Below the pieces are notes generated by a model. It was not told the DNA's origin. It was given only the letters and a program-made list of their open reading frames with translations, and ran no database searches. Source: Polaromonas sp. AET17H-212 (GTDB lineage Bacteria; Pseudomonadota; Gammaproteobacteria; Burkholderiales; Burkholderiaceae_C). From it: a stretch of DNA of 64,000 bases. Below are positions 8,490-16,153 of this stretch, piece by piece (the first letter of the stretch is position 1; each line of letters begins with the position of its first letter). Made by a program: the position numbers and the translations under genes. The stretch covers positions 1-64,000 of the forward strand of contig NZ_NBZW01000014.1 in assembly GCF_002379085.1 (NCBI RefSeq). The letters run 5' to 3'.

Positions 8490-9530
8490 CTAGCTGACGG
8501 TGACCGCGGCGCCGTCGCCTTGGGGCGCAATCACGCCGATCTCATACACCTGCTCGCCGGCGTTGCGCAGGGTGTTGGCGGTGGCCTGGGCGTGGGCGGC
8601 ATCCACCACCACGACCATGCCGATGCCGTTGTTGAAGGTGCGGTTCATCTCGAAATCGGAAATGGCGGCGGTTTTCTGCAGCCAGGCAAACAGCTCGGTT
8701 TGCGGCCAACTGCCCTTTTTCAGATGGGCGGCCGTGCCTTCGGGCAGCACGCGCGGAATGTTTTCCAGCAGGCCGCCGCCGGTGATGTGGGCCAGCGCCT
8801 TGATCGGGTGGGCGGCCAGGGCGGCCAGCACGTTTTTGACGTACAGGCGGGTGGGTTCCATCAGGGCCTGCCTGAACGGTTGGCCGTCCAGCGCCGCGGG
8901 CAGGTCGGCGCCCGCGCGTTCGATACATTTGCGCACCAGGCTGAAACCGTTGGAATGCACGCCGCTGCTGGCCAGGCCCAGCACCACGTCGCCGGGCTGG
9001 ACATCCTTGCCGGTGAGGATTTTGGACTTTTCAACGGCGCCCACGGCAAAACCCGCCAGGTCGTACTCGCCCTCGGGGTACATGCCGGGCATTTCGGCGG
9101 TTTCGCCGCCTATCAATGCGCAGCCGCTGAGTTCGCAGCCTTTGGCAATGCCGCCGACCACGGCGGCGGCGGTGTCCACATCGAGCTTGCCGCAGGCAAA
9201 GTAGTCCAGGAAGAACAGCGGCTCGGCGCCCTGCACCAGCACGTCGTTGACGCTCATGGCCACCAGGTCGATGCCCACCGTGTCGTGCATGGCCCATTCG
9301 AACGCCAGGCGCAGCTTGGTGCCGACGCCATCGGTGCCGCTGACCAGCACCGGCTCCTTGTAGCGTTTGGGCACCTCGAACAGCGCGCCAAAGCCGCCAA
9401 TCCCGGCCAGCACGCCTTCGCGCATGGTTTTTTTGGCCAGGGGCTTGATGCGTTCAACCAGGGCGTCGCCCGCGTCGATGTCAACGCCGGCGTCTTTGTA
9501 GCTCAGGGGGGAAGGGGAGGAGGTGGTCAT
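8490..9530 (-). CDS. purM: Phosphoribosylformylglycinamidine cyclo-ligase (AIR synthetase)
   Basis: Catalyses ATP-dependent ring closure of FGAM to aminoimidazole ribotide, fifth step of purine synthesis. The 346-residue protein begins with [20 protein letters not shown] and contains [35 protein letters not shown] and [11 protein letters not shown], all PurM signatures of the ATP-grasp-unrelated PurM/PurL fold. The start at 9530 follows GGAGG; longer in-frame starts are not family-like. Divergent from the PerM-type gene. Confidence 0.97.
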   Translation of the reverse strand: MTTSSPSPLSYKDAGVDIDAGDALVERIKPLAKKTMREGVLAGIGGFGALFEVPKRYKEPVLVSGTDGVGTKLRLAFEWAMHDTVGIDLVAMSVNDVLVQGAEPLFFLDYFACGKLDVDTAAAVVGGIAKGCELSGCALIGGETAEMPGMYPEGEYDLAGFAVGAVEKSKILTGKDVQPGDVVLGLASSGVHSNGFSLVRKCIERAGADLPAALDGQPFRQALMEPTRLYVKNVLAALAAHPIKALAHITGGGLLENIPRVLPEGTAAHLKKGSWPQTELFAWLQKTAAISDFEMNRTFNNGIGMVVVVDAAHAQATANTLRNAGEQVYEIGVIAPQGDGAAVTVS

Positions 9531-9579
9531 GCTGCTTGGGTGGTGGGAAGAGGCCGGCGGGACGGACATGCAAGCCCGA

Positions 9580-9601
9580 TAGAATCCAAGCCAAGATTCT
9601 A
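9580..9601. promoter_or_regulatory. Inverted repeat between purM and the PerM-type gene
   Basis: Perfect 7-bp arms TAGAATC and GATTCTA separated by 8 bp, in the 94-bp divergent intergenic region and 24 bp before the downstream ATG. The placement suits an operator or a leader hairpin; the factor is unknown. Confidence 0.4.
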
Positions 9602-9624
9602 AGGGTTCACCCCCGTCCGCCTGC

Positions 9625-10695
9625 ATGCAATTTACTTCCACCCAAAAACGTACCGCCGCCTGGTGCCTGATCGCGGCCCTGGTGATGCTGGCGTTGTGGC
9701 TGCTGGGGCCGGTGCTGACGCCTTTTGTGGTGGCCGCCGTGCTGGCCTATGTGCTGACGCCGGTGGTGAACTGGCTCGACGGCCTGGGCCGCGGCCGGAT
9801 GCCGCGCGTGCTGGCCGTCCTGATCGTGGAGACCCTGTTCATCCTGATTCTGCTGTCCATCCTGCTGCTGGTGGTGCCGATTTTTGCCAAGGAACTGCCG
9901 CTGCTGCGCGAGCAGCTGCCCTTGCTGGCCGATCGCGTCAACGCCGCGCTGGGGCCGTGGCTGGCGCAGTTCGGCATCAAGGTGTCGCTGGATGTGGCCA
10001 GCATCAAGGCCTTTGTCGTGAAGTACCTCAACGCCAATTTTGAAGATGCCTTCGGCTCGGTCCTGTCCTCGCTCAAGCTGGGCGGCAGCGTGGCACTGGC
10101 CATCGTGGGCAATGGCGTGCTGATTCCGGTGGCCCTGTTTTTCCTGCTCAAGGACTGGGACCGTTTCGTCGGCCTCGTGGTCGAACTGGTGCCGCCCAAG
10201 CTGCGCGCTTCGTTTGACAGCTTCATGGCCGAGTCCGACCTGGTGCTGGGCCAGTACCTGCGCGGCCAGTTTCTGGTCATGGGGACGCTGGCGGTTTATT
10301 TCAGCGTGGCGCTGGCCCTGTTCGGGTTCGACCTGGCCGTGCCGGTGGGTGTGTTCACCGGCCTGGCGTTTTTCATCCCTTACCTGGGCTTCGGACTGGG
10401 GCTGGTGCTGGCCCTGCTGGCCGGTGTCCTCCAGTTCGGCGGTCTGTATGGCGTGCTGGTGGTTGCCGGCGTGTATGGCGCGGGGCAACTGGTCGAGAGT
10501 TTTTACCTGACCCCGCGGCTGGTCGGTGAGCGTATTGGCCTGCACCCGCTGGCCGTCATTTTTGCGCTGCTGGCTTTCGGGCAGCTGTTCGGCTTTCTCG
10601 GCGTGCTGATTGCCTTGCCGGCCAGCGCCGTGCTGCTGGTGGCGATTCGCCGCATGCGGGCCAGCTACATGCTGAGCAAGCTGTACCAAAGCTGA
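9625..10695 (+). CDS. AI-2E/PerM family membrane protein
   Basis: Inner-membrane protein of 356 residues with the AI-2 exporter/PerM family pattern: two N-terminal hydrophobic segments, an amphipathic central region, then four C-terminal segments including [16 protein letters not shown] and the motif [21 protein letters not shown] shortened here to its core [12 protein letters not shown]. Members are permease-like; substrates are mostly unproven, and some act as Na+/H+ antiporters. It lies directly upstream of hda (8-bp gap), an arrangement common in betaproteobacteria (purM-perM-hda). Confidence 0.9.
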   Translation: MQFTSTQKRTAAWCLIAALVMLALWLLGPVLTPFVVAAVLAYVLTPVVNWLDGLGRGRMPRVLAVLIVETLFILILLSILLLVVPIFAKELPLLREQLPLLADRVNAALGPWLAQFGIKVSLDVASIKAFVVKYLNANFEDAFGSVLSSLKLGGSVALAIVGNGVLIPVALFFLLKDWDRFVGLVVELVPPKLRASFDSFMAESDLVLGQYLRGQFLVMGTLAVYFSVALALFGFDLAVPVGVFTGLAFFIPYLGFGLGLVLALLAGVLQFGGLYGVLVVAGVYGAGQLVESFYLTPRLVGERIGLHPLAVIFALLAFGQLFGFLGVLIALPASAVLLVAIRRMRASYMLSKLYQS

Positions 10696-10703
10696 GGACG
10701 ACA

Positions 10704-11399
10704 ATGGCAGGCATGAAGCAGATTGCACTGGACATCGGGCTGGCCTCACCGCCGTCGTTCGCCAATTTTTTTGCCGGACCCAACGAGGCGGCGCTCCGGC
10801 ACCTGGAGCTGTGGGCCGGCAACAGCCTGCGTTCGCCGGTGCCGACCTACCTGTGGGGCGAGCCCGGCAGCGGCAAGACCCATCTGCTCAAGGCCGTCAG
10901 CGAGACGCTGCGCGAGCAGGGCGCCTCGGTGGGCTGGCTCGATGCTTCCATGCTGGAGCCGCCCGAATTCAATGAAAAATGGGCGGCGGTGATCATGGAC
11001 GACTGCCATCTGTACACCGCGGTGCAGCAGCAGGCGGCCTTCAACTGGTTCGTCAATGCGCTGAACGCACCCGACGGCCACCCGCGCTGGGTGCTGGCGG
11101 CCGGCAACGCGCCACCGGCCGACCTGGCCCTGCGCGAGGATTTGCGCACGCGCCTGGGCTGGGGCCATGTGTTTGCGCTGCAGGCCCTGACCGAGACGGA
11201 ACGCCGTGCGGTGCTGCGCCAGGAGGCCGACGCGCGCGGCGTGTTCCTCAGCGACGAGGCCATGGATTTCATCCTGAGCCGCTTCTCGCGCGACCTCGGC
11301 AACCTGATGCAGCTGCTGGACCAGCTCGACGCCTACGCGCTGCAGACCCAGCGCGCGATCACGATTCCGCTGATCAAATCCATGCTGGAGACACTGTGA
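10704..11399 (+). CDS. hda: DnaA regulatory inactivator Hda
   Basis: AAA+ protein of 231 residues homologous to the DnaA ATPase domain; with the beta clamp it stimulates DnaA-ATP hydrolysis and limits re-initiation. The N-terminal KQIALDIG corresponds to the clamp-binding motif of Hda, WGEPGSGKTHLL is Walker A (near residue 52), and the arginine-finger/sensor region lies at FSRDLGNLMQLLDQLD. A GAGGA site precedes the ATG. Its stop overlaps the next start (GTGA), so the following phosphatase is coupled. Confidence 0.93.
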   Translation: MAGMKQIALDIGLASPPSFANFFAGPNEAALRHLELWAGNSLRSPVPTYLWGEPGSGKTHLLKAVSETLREQGASVGWLDASMLEPPEFNEKWAAVIMDDCHLYTAVQQQAAFNWFVNALNAPDGHPRWVLAAGNAPPADLALREDLRTRLGWGHVFALQALTETERRAVLRQEADARGVFLSDEAMDFILSRFSRDLGNLMQLLDQLDAYALQTQRAITIPLIKSMLETL

Positions 11400-12085
11400 C
11401 ATCACGCCCGGGCGCCGCAAAACGGCGCGTAGCCCTGTTCGATCTCGACCACACCCTGATTCCCATCGATTCCGACTACGAATGGGGCGAGTTCACGATT
11501 GCACTGGGCTGGTGCGAGGGCCACGAGTTCAAGCGCCGCAACGCCGAGTTTTATGCCCACTACCAGGCCGGCACGCTCGACATCCATGACTACATGCGTT
11601 TTGCCACCCAGGCCATCCGGGAGCAGGGTGCTACAAAATCGATAGCAGCCCACGACCGTTTCATGAGCGAAATCGTGCAAAAAGGCATCCAAGCCGCGGC
11701 GCTGGACCTGGTCCGCAGCCACCAGGCGGCGGGTGACGACACCGTGATCGTCACGGCCACCAACGAATTCGTGACCCGGCCCATCGCCGACGCGTTCGGG
11801 GTGGCCGAGCTGATTGCGGTGGAACTCGAGCGTGACGCCGGCGGCCAGCTGACCGGTGAAATCCGCGGCATCCCGTCTTTCCGGGAAGGCAAGGTGGCGC
11901 GGGTCGAGCAGTGGCTGGCCGACCGCGGGCTGCACTGGGAGGTGGTGGAGAGCACTTTTTACAGCGACTCCATGAACGATCTGCCCTTGCTGGAAAAAGT
12001 CACGCACCCGGTGGCCACCAACCCCGAGGAACGCCTGCGGGCGATCGCCACCGAGCGCGGATGGCGCATACTTGAGCTGTTCTAA
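11396..12085 (+). CDS. HAD-IB family phosphatase
   Basis: Cytoplasmic phosphatase of 229 residues in the HAD subfamily IB (SerB-like). Motif I is FDLDHTLIPIDSD near residue 14, motif II is VIVTATN near 120, the conserved lysine sits in GKVARV, and motif III is YSDSMNDLPLL near 190. Substrate is probably a small phosphomonoester such as phosphoserine or histidinol phosphate. The GTG start overlaps the hda stop and has GGAG 8 bp upstream. Codons around residue 79-86 (ATKSIAA) are formed by a 17-bp palindrome (11630-11646), so a dispersed repeat appears to lie inside the gene. Confidence 0.9.
   Translation: MTSRPGAAKRRVALFDLDHTLIPIDSDYEWGEFTIALGWCEGHEFKRRNAEFYAHYQAGTLDIHDYMRFATQAIREQGATKSIAAHDRFMSEIVQKGIQAAALDLVRSHQAAGDDTVIVTATNEFVTRPIADAFGVAELIAVELERDAGGQLTGEIRGIPSFREGKVARVEQWLADRGLHWEVVESTFYSDSMNDLPLLEKVTHPVATNPEERLRAIATERGWRILELF
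11630..11646. repeat. 17-bp palindrome inside the HAD gene
   Basis: GCTAC-AAAATCG-ATAGC, read as A-T-K-S-I-A in frame. Same family and same frame as the copy in the KDPGal aldolase gene (37443-37459). Confidence 0.7.
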
Positions 12086-12147
12086 CTGCTGGAGGCCAGG
12101 CCCCTTGCCCTGCAAGCGCGGCCAGCCCGGCACAATCTCCTGATTCC

Positions 12148-13746
12148 ATGATCAAAAAATTTATCGACAAGCTGTTTGGCAAGTCTGCCAGTCCCGCCAG
12201 CGGTGCCACCCGGTCCAAAAAATCAGTTTTCGGGGAGCGCCGCGAAGTCGGCCCGCAGGACCATGCGATCGACCCCAAGCTGGTCGATGAACGCGCGATG
12301 GACGTGGTGCACACCCTCAAGCGGGCCGGCTACGAGGCCTTCATCGTCGGCGGTGCGGTGCGCGATCTGCTGGTCGGCCTGCGTCCCAAGGACTTCGATG
12401 TGGCTACCAACGCCACGCCCGAGCAGGTCAAGTCGCTGTTCCGCCGCGCCTTCATCATTGGCCGGCGCTTTCGCATCGTGCACGTGATTTACGGCCGCGG
12501 CCGCGAGCACGAGGTGATTGAGGTCTCGACCTTCCGCGCGCACCTGGACAGCAGCCTGGCCGAGCAGGTCGGCGGCAACGAGCGCACCAGCAAGAGCGAA
12601 CTCGCAGGCATGAAACACGCCGTGGACGCCTCCGGCCGCGTGCTGCGCGACAACGTCTGGGGCCCGATGGAAGAAGATGCCGCACGGCGCGACTTCACCA
12701 TCAACGCCATGTATTACGACCCGGAGACGCAGATCGTGGTCGACTACCACCACGGCATCCGCGACGCGAAGAAAAAAATCATCCGCATGATTGGCGATCC
12801 GGCCACGCGTTACCGCGAAGACCCGGTGCGCATCATCCGCGCCGTGCGTTTTGCCGCCAAGCTCAGCGATCTGGGTTTCAAGTTTGAAGACAAGACCGTG
12901 GCGCCCCTGCGCGAGATGAAAGGCCTGCTGGCCGACGTGCCGCAGTCGCGCCTGTTTGACGAAATGCTCAAGCTGCTGCAAACCGGCCACTCGCTGGCCA
13001 GCATCGAGCAGCTCAAGTTCCTCGGGCTGAATACCGGCATCTACCCCTTGCTGGATGTGGTGGTGGACACGTCGGAAGAACCGTTCCTGCAACTGGCGCT
13101 GCTCGACACCGACCGCCGTGTCGGCGAAGGCAAGCCGGTCGCGCCCAGCTTTCTGCTGTCCTGTGTGCTCTGGGCCGATGTGCGCGAAGGCTGGGCGCGG
13201 CGCCTCAAGCGCGGCGAGCACACCATGCCTGCGCTGCAGGATGCGATCGACGATGCCTTCAATGCCAAGATCGGCGACGTGTCCGGCCGCGGCAAGCTGG
13301 GCACCGACATGCGCGAGATCTGGACCATGCAGCCGCGTTTTGAGAAACGCACCGGCAGCTCGCCTTATTCGCTGCTGGAGCAGCCGCGCTTTCGCGCCGG
13401 TTTTGACTTCCTGCGCCTGCGCGCGCAGACCGGCGAGATCGAGCCTGAACTCGCCGAGTGGTGGGAAAAATTCAGCACCGCCTACGACGACGAACGCCAC
13501 GAGATGATCGAGCAGGCCAGGCTCGAGCAGTCGAAAAAACCGCAGCCAGCGCGTACCCGCGTCAAACGCGCCGAAGGCGATGCGCCACGCAGTGACGATG
13601 CCGGTCATGGCCCGGCACCTGCGCCGGAAACCGGCGAGTTCGGTGAACCCGCCCCCGCCAAAAAGCGCCGCCGCCGCCGCAAGCCGGCCAACCGCGAAGG
13701 TGGCCCGGCTGCCGGTCCGGCGTCGGACGCCCCCACCGACTTTTAA
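12148..13746 (+). CDS. pcnB: Poly(A) polymerase PcnB
   Basis: Adds poly(A) tails to RNA 3' ends, promoting exonucleolytic decay. The 532-residue protein has the class II nucleotidyltransferase core FIVGGAVRDLLVG near residue 66, the metal-binding KDFDVATNA, the RRFRIVHV and EDAARRDFTINAM motifs, then the RNA-binding helices. The last ~80 residues are Lys/Arg/Pro-rich (KKRRRRRRKP), a basic tail common in PcnB. It lies 62 bp after the HAD gene and 10 bp before folK; the pcnB-folK pair is conserved in proteobacteria. Confidence 0.96.
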   Translation: MIKKFIDKLFGKSASPASGATRSKKSVFGERREVGPQDHAIDPKLVDERAMDVVHTLKRAGYEAFIVGGAVRDLLVGLRPKDFDVATNATPEQVKSLFRRAFIIGRRFRIVHVIYGRGREHEVIEVSTFRAHLDSSLAEQVGGNERTSKSELAGMKHAVDASGRVLRDNVWGPMEEDAARRDFTINAMYYDPETQIVVDYHHGIRDAKKKIIRMIGDPATRYREDPVRIIRAVRFAAKLSDLGFKFEDKTVAPLREMKGLLADVPQSRLFDEMLKLLQTGHSLASIEQLKFLGLNTGIYPLLDVVVDTSEEPFLQLALLDTDRRVGEGKPVAPSFLLSCVLWADVREGWARRLKRGEHTMPALQDAIDDAFNAKIGDVSGRGKLGTDMREIWTMQPRFEKRTGSSPYSLLEQPRFRAGFDFLRLRAQTGEIEPELAEWWEKFSTAYDDERHEMIEQARLEQSKKPQPARTRVKRAEGDAPRSDDAGHGPAPAPETGEFGEPAPAKKRRRRRKPANREGGPAAGPASDAPTDF

Positions 13747-13756
13747 GTCAGCCGGC

Positions 13757-14272
13757 ATGGGGACGGCCCTGCGCCAGCGGTCCGATGTTGTCACGGCTTA
13801 CGTCGCGCTGGGCGCCAACCTCGGCGACGCCGCCGCGGCGGTGCGGGCAGCCATGGACGCTTTGTCTGACCTGCCGCTGACCGAGGTCACCCGCCGCTCC
13901 AGCCTGTACCGGACCGCGCCGCTGGCCGACGCGGGCGACACGCCCGGCCCGGCCGCCGGTGGTGACTACATCAATGCCGTGGTGGAAGTACAGACGACCC
14001 TGAGCGCGCCCGAGCTGCTGCGCCGGCTGCAGGCCCTGGAGCAGGCCGCCGGCCGCGAGCGGCCCTACCGCAACGCGCCGCGCACGCTGGACCTTGATCT
14101 TCTTTTGTACGGCAGTGGCCGCATCGATTCAGCCCGCCTCACCGTGCCGCACCCGCGCATGGCGCAACGGGCTTTTGTGCTGGTGCCGCTGGCGGAAATT
14201 GCCCCGGCGCTGGTACCGCGGGCGCAACTCGAGGCGGTAGCGGATCAGGTGATCCGGCGGCTGGATGCCTGA
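13757..14272 (+). CDS. folK: 6-hydroxymethyl-7,8-dihydropterin pyrophosphokinase
   Basis: Transfers pyrophosphate from ATP to 6-hydroxymethyl-dihydropterin in folate synthesis. The 171-residue protein has the N-terminal VTAYVALGANLGD and the HPPK signature RPYRNAPRTLDLDLLLYG near residue 105, plus PHPRMAQRAFVLVPL. The ATG at 13757 lies 10 bp after the pcnB stop and gives normal family length; the frame is open further upstream inside pcnB but that part is a shadow. Confidence 0.95.
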   Translation: MGTALRQRSDVVTAYVALGANLGDAAAAVRAAMDALSDLPLTEVTRRSSLYRTAPLADAGDTPGPAAGGDYINAVVEVQTTLSAPELLRRLQALEQAAGRERPYRNAPRTLDLDLLLYGSGRIDSARLTVPHPRMAQRAFVLVPLAEIAPALVPRAQLEAVADQVIRRLDA

Positions 14273-14283
14273 GGCGGCCGGCT

Positions 14284-14931
14284 TCAGGGCGCCAGGCGCT
14301 CACGCAGCCAGCCGCCCCCGTCCTGCGGCGTGTAGCGCAGCCGGTCATGCAGCCGGCTCTTGCGGCCCTGCCAGAACTGCCAGTTGTCGGGCTTGAGCCG
14401 GTAGCCGCCCCAGTGCGGCGGCCGTGGCGGCTGCAGCAAAAATTTCGCGCCGTACTTCGCCGCATTGGCCACCAGCACGCTGCGGCCGGAGATCACCTGG
14501 CTTTGCGGGCTGGCCCAGGCGCCAATGCGCGAATCGAGTGGCCGGCTGTGGAAGTAGGCGTCGCTTTCCTCGGAAGACACTTTTTCAACCAGACCTTCGA
14601 TGCGCACCACGCGCTCGAGCTCGACCCAGTGAAACTGCAGCGCGGCAAAGGGGTTGGCGGCCAGCTCCTGGCCCTTGCGGCTGTCGTAGTTGGTGTACCA
14701 GACGATGCCGCGCTCGTCATACCCTTTGATCAGCACGACGCGGGTCGACGGACGCCCGTTGGCGGCCACCGTGGCCACCGTCATCGCATTGGGCTCGGGC
14801 ACCTCGGCCGCGATGGCTTCCTTGAGCCACTGGTCGAATTGTTGCAGCGGATCGGCATGCGACGCCTCTTCGTTGAGTTCGGCGCGTTCGTAACTTTTGC
14901 GCAAGTCGGCAATGGAGGTGGGTGGGCTCAT
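14284..14931 (-). CDS. pdxH: Pyridoxine/pyridoxamine 5'-phosphate oxidase
   Basis: FMN-dependent oxidase making pyridoxal 5'-phosphate. The 215-residue sequence shows the N-terminal [13 protein letters not shown], the FMN-binding [38 protein letters not shown] and [12 protein letters not shown], and ends with the expected RLAP. Convergent with folK; divergent from the TetR gene across an 83-bp gap that carries a probable TetR operator. Confidence 0.96.
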   Translation of the reverse strand: MSPPTSIADLRKSYERAELNEEASHADPLQQFDQWLKEAIAAEVPEPNAMTVATVAANGRPSTRVVLIKGYDERGIVWYTNYDSRKGQELAANPFAALQFHWVELERVVRIEGLVEKVSSEESDAYFHSRPLDSRIGAWASPQSQVISGRSVLVANAAKYGAKFLLQPPRPPHWGGYRLKPDNWQFWQGRKSRLHDRLRYTPQDGGGWLRERLAP

Positions 14932-14981
14932 GCCTGCGATTGTGCACGGTCCACCGGGCGCGGGAAGGGGTGCGCTTGAAA

Positions 14982-14997
14982 GCGAATTAATATTCGT
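14982..14997. promoter_or_regulatory. Palindromic operator before the TetR gene
   Basis: GCGAAT-TAAT-ATTCGT lies 18 bp upstream of the TetR ATG, within AT-rich promoter-like DNA. The same half-sites with the same 4-bp spacing recur at 15623-15638 before the molybdenum hydroxylase genes. Confidence 0.72.
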
Positions 14998-15014
14998 TTA
15001 TATTCCTGCTTCCG

Positions 15015-15587
15015 ATGAAACCCAAAGACGACGAAAAGCAGCGTGCGATCGCCGAGGCCACCTTTACCCTGGTGGCCCAGACCGGCCTGAGCGGCCTGAC
15101 CATGGCCGACATCGCCCGCACGGCCGGCATCGCCACCAGCACGCTGTACGTGTATTACCCGTCCAAGGACGAACTCATCAGCCAGCTCTACCAGGAGGCC
15201 AAAACCGCCACCATGCAGCGCCTGATGGACGGTGTGGTGCCGGGCGCCTCGCTGCGCAGCCGGGTGCGCCGCATCTGGGGCAACCTGCTGCGGCACCGGC
15301 TCGAGCGTTATGCCGAAGTGGTGTTCCAGGAGCAGTACTACAACTCGCCCTGGTTCTCGCAGGGCAACCGCGAACTGTCGACCCGCCTCGCCGCCGGTTT
15401 CCTGGCGCTGATGGAAGAGGGCCAGCAGCAGGAGATTTTCAAGCCGGTGCCGCTGCCGCTGCTGACGGCCAGTGTGGTCGGCTCGGTGCGCGAAACCGCC
15501 AACCTGATCCGCACCGGCGTGTTGCCCGACGACGAGGCGGTGCAGCAGGCAGCCTTCAGCCTGTGCTGGGACGCCATCAAGGCCTGA
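15015..15587 (+). CDS. TetR/AcrR family regulator
   Basis: Repressor-type regulator of 190 residues. The helix-turn-helix lies at about 10-55 (LSGLTMADIARTAGIATSTLYVYYPSKDEL, given in parts: TMADIARTAGI, STLYVYYPSKDE). The C-terminal ligand domain begins near residue 80 and has no recognisable specificity. Located directly upstream of the iorAB-like genes, with a shared palindrome in both promoters (14982-14997, 15623-15638), so it probably represses itself and those genes. Confidence 0.9.
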   Translation: MKPKDDEKQRAIAEATFTLVAQTGLSGLTMADIARTAGIATSTLYVYYPSKDELISQLYQEAKTATMQRLMDGVVPGASLRSRVRRIWGNLLRHRLERYAEVVFQEQYYNSPWFSQGNRELSTRLAAGFLALMEEGQQQEIFKPVPLPLLTASVVGSVRETANLIRTGVLPDDEAVQQAAFSLCWDAIKA

Positions 15588-15622
15588 GCGCCACGCGTCA
15601 TGCTAATGCCCACCTAATTTAA

Positions 15623-15638
15623 GCGAATAAGAATTCGT
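15623..15638. promoter_or_regulatory. Palindromic operator before iorA-like gene
   Basis: GCGAAT-AAGA-ATTCGT, 46 bp upstream of the first hydroxylase gene. Half-sites and spacing equal those of 14982-14997; only the spacer differs. Confidence 0.72.
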
Positions 15639-15683
15639 CAGCTTTTTCCTCACAAAAAAACAGTCCCCCCAAGGAGTTCCACG

Positions 15684-16142
15684 ATGCCTACTTTGAACAT
15701 CAACGGCAAGGACGTGCCGGTCAATGCCGACGCTGCCACCCCCATCCTCTGGGCCCTGCGTGACACGCTGGGCATGACTGGCACCAAGTTCGGCTGCGGC
15801 GCCGCCCTGTGCGGCGCTTGCACCGTGCATCTCAACGGCGCGGCCATCCGCTCCTGCGTGACGCCGGTGTCGGCGGCGGTGGGCCAGAAAATCACCACCA
15901 TCGAGGCGGTGGCCAGCGACCGCGTCGGCCAGGCCGTGCAGGCCGCCTGGGTCAAACACGACGTGGCCCAGTGCGGCTACTGCCAGAGCGGGCAGGTGAT
16001 GAGTGCCACCGCGCTGCTCAAGACCCAACCCAAACCGACCGACGCCGACATCGACGCGGCCATGGCCGGCAACATCTGCCGCTGCGGCACTTACGTGCGT
16101 ATCCGCGCTGCCATCAAAGACGCCGCCGTGGCCCTGGCTTGA
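15684..16142 (+). CDS. (2Fe-2S) subunit of a molybdenum hydroxylase (IorA-like)
   Basis: Electron-transfer subunit of a xanthine dehydrogenase-family enzyme, 152 residues. The plant-ferredoxin-type cluster is bound by cysteines in FGCGAALCGACTVHL near residue 38, and the second cluster by those in QCGYCQSGQ (near 99) and NICRCGTY (near 131). Its pairing with a Tat-exported large subunit and lack of a FAD subunit match isoquinoline 1-oxidoreductase-type or aldehyde dehydrogenases. AAGGAG lies 9 bp before the ATG. Operon with 16154-18433, 11 bp downstream. Confidence 0.92.
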   Translation: MPTLNINGKDVPVNADAATPILWALRDTLGMTGTKFGCGAALCGACTVHLNGAAIRSCVTPVSAAVGQKITTIEAVASDRVGQAVQAAWVKHDVAQCGYCQSGQVMSATALLKTQPKPTDADIDAAMAGNICRCGTYVRIRAAIKDAAVALA

Positions 16143-16153
16143 AGGAGATCACC

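Noticed and set aside
7494-9602. 702-codon open frame opposite the MFS gene and purM
   Set aside because: Antisense shadow of two well-supported genes.
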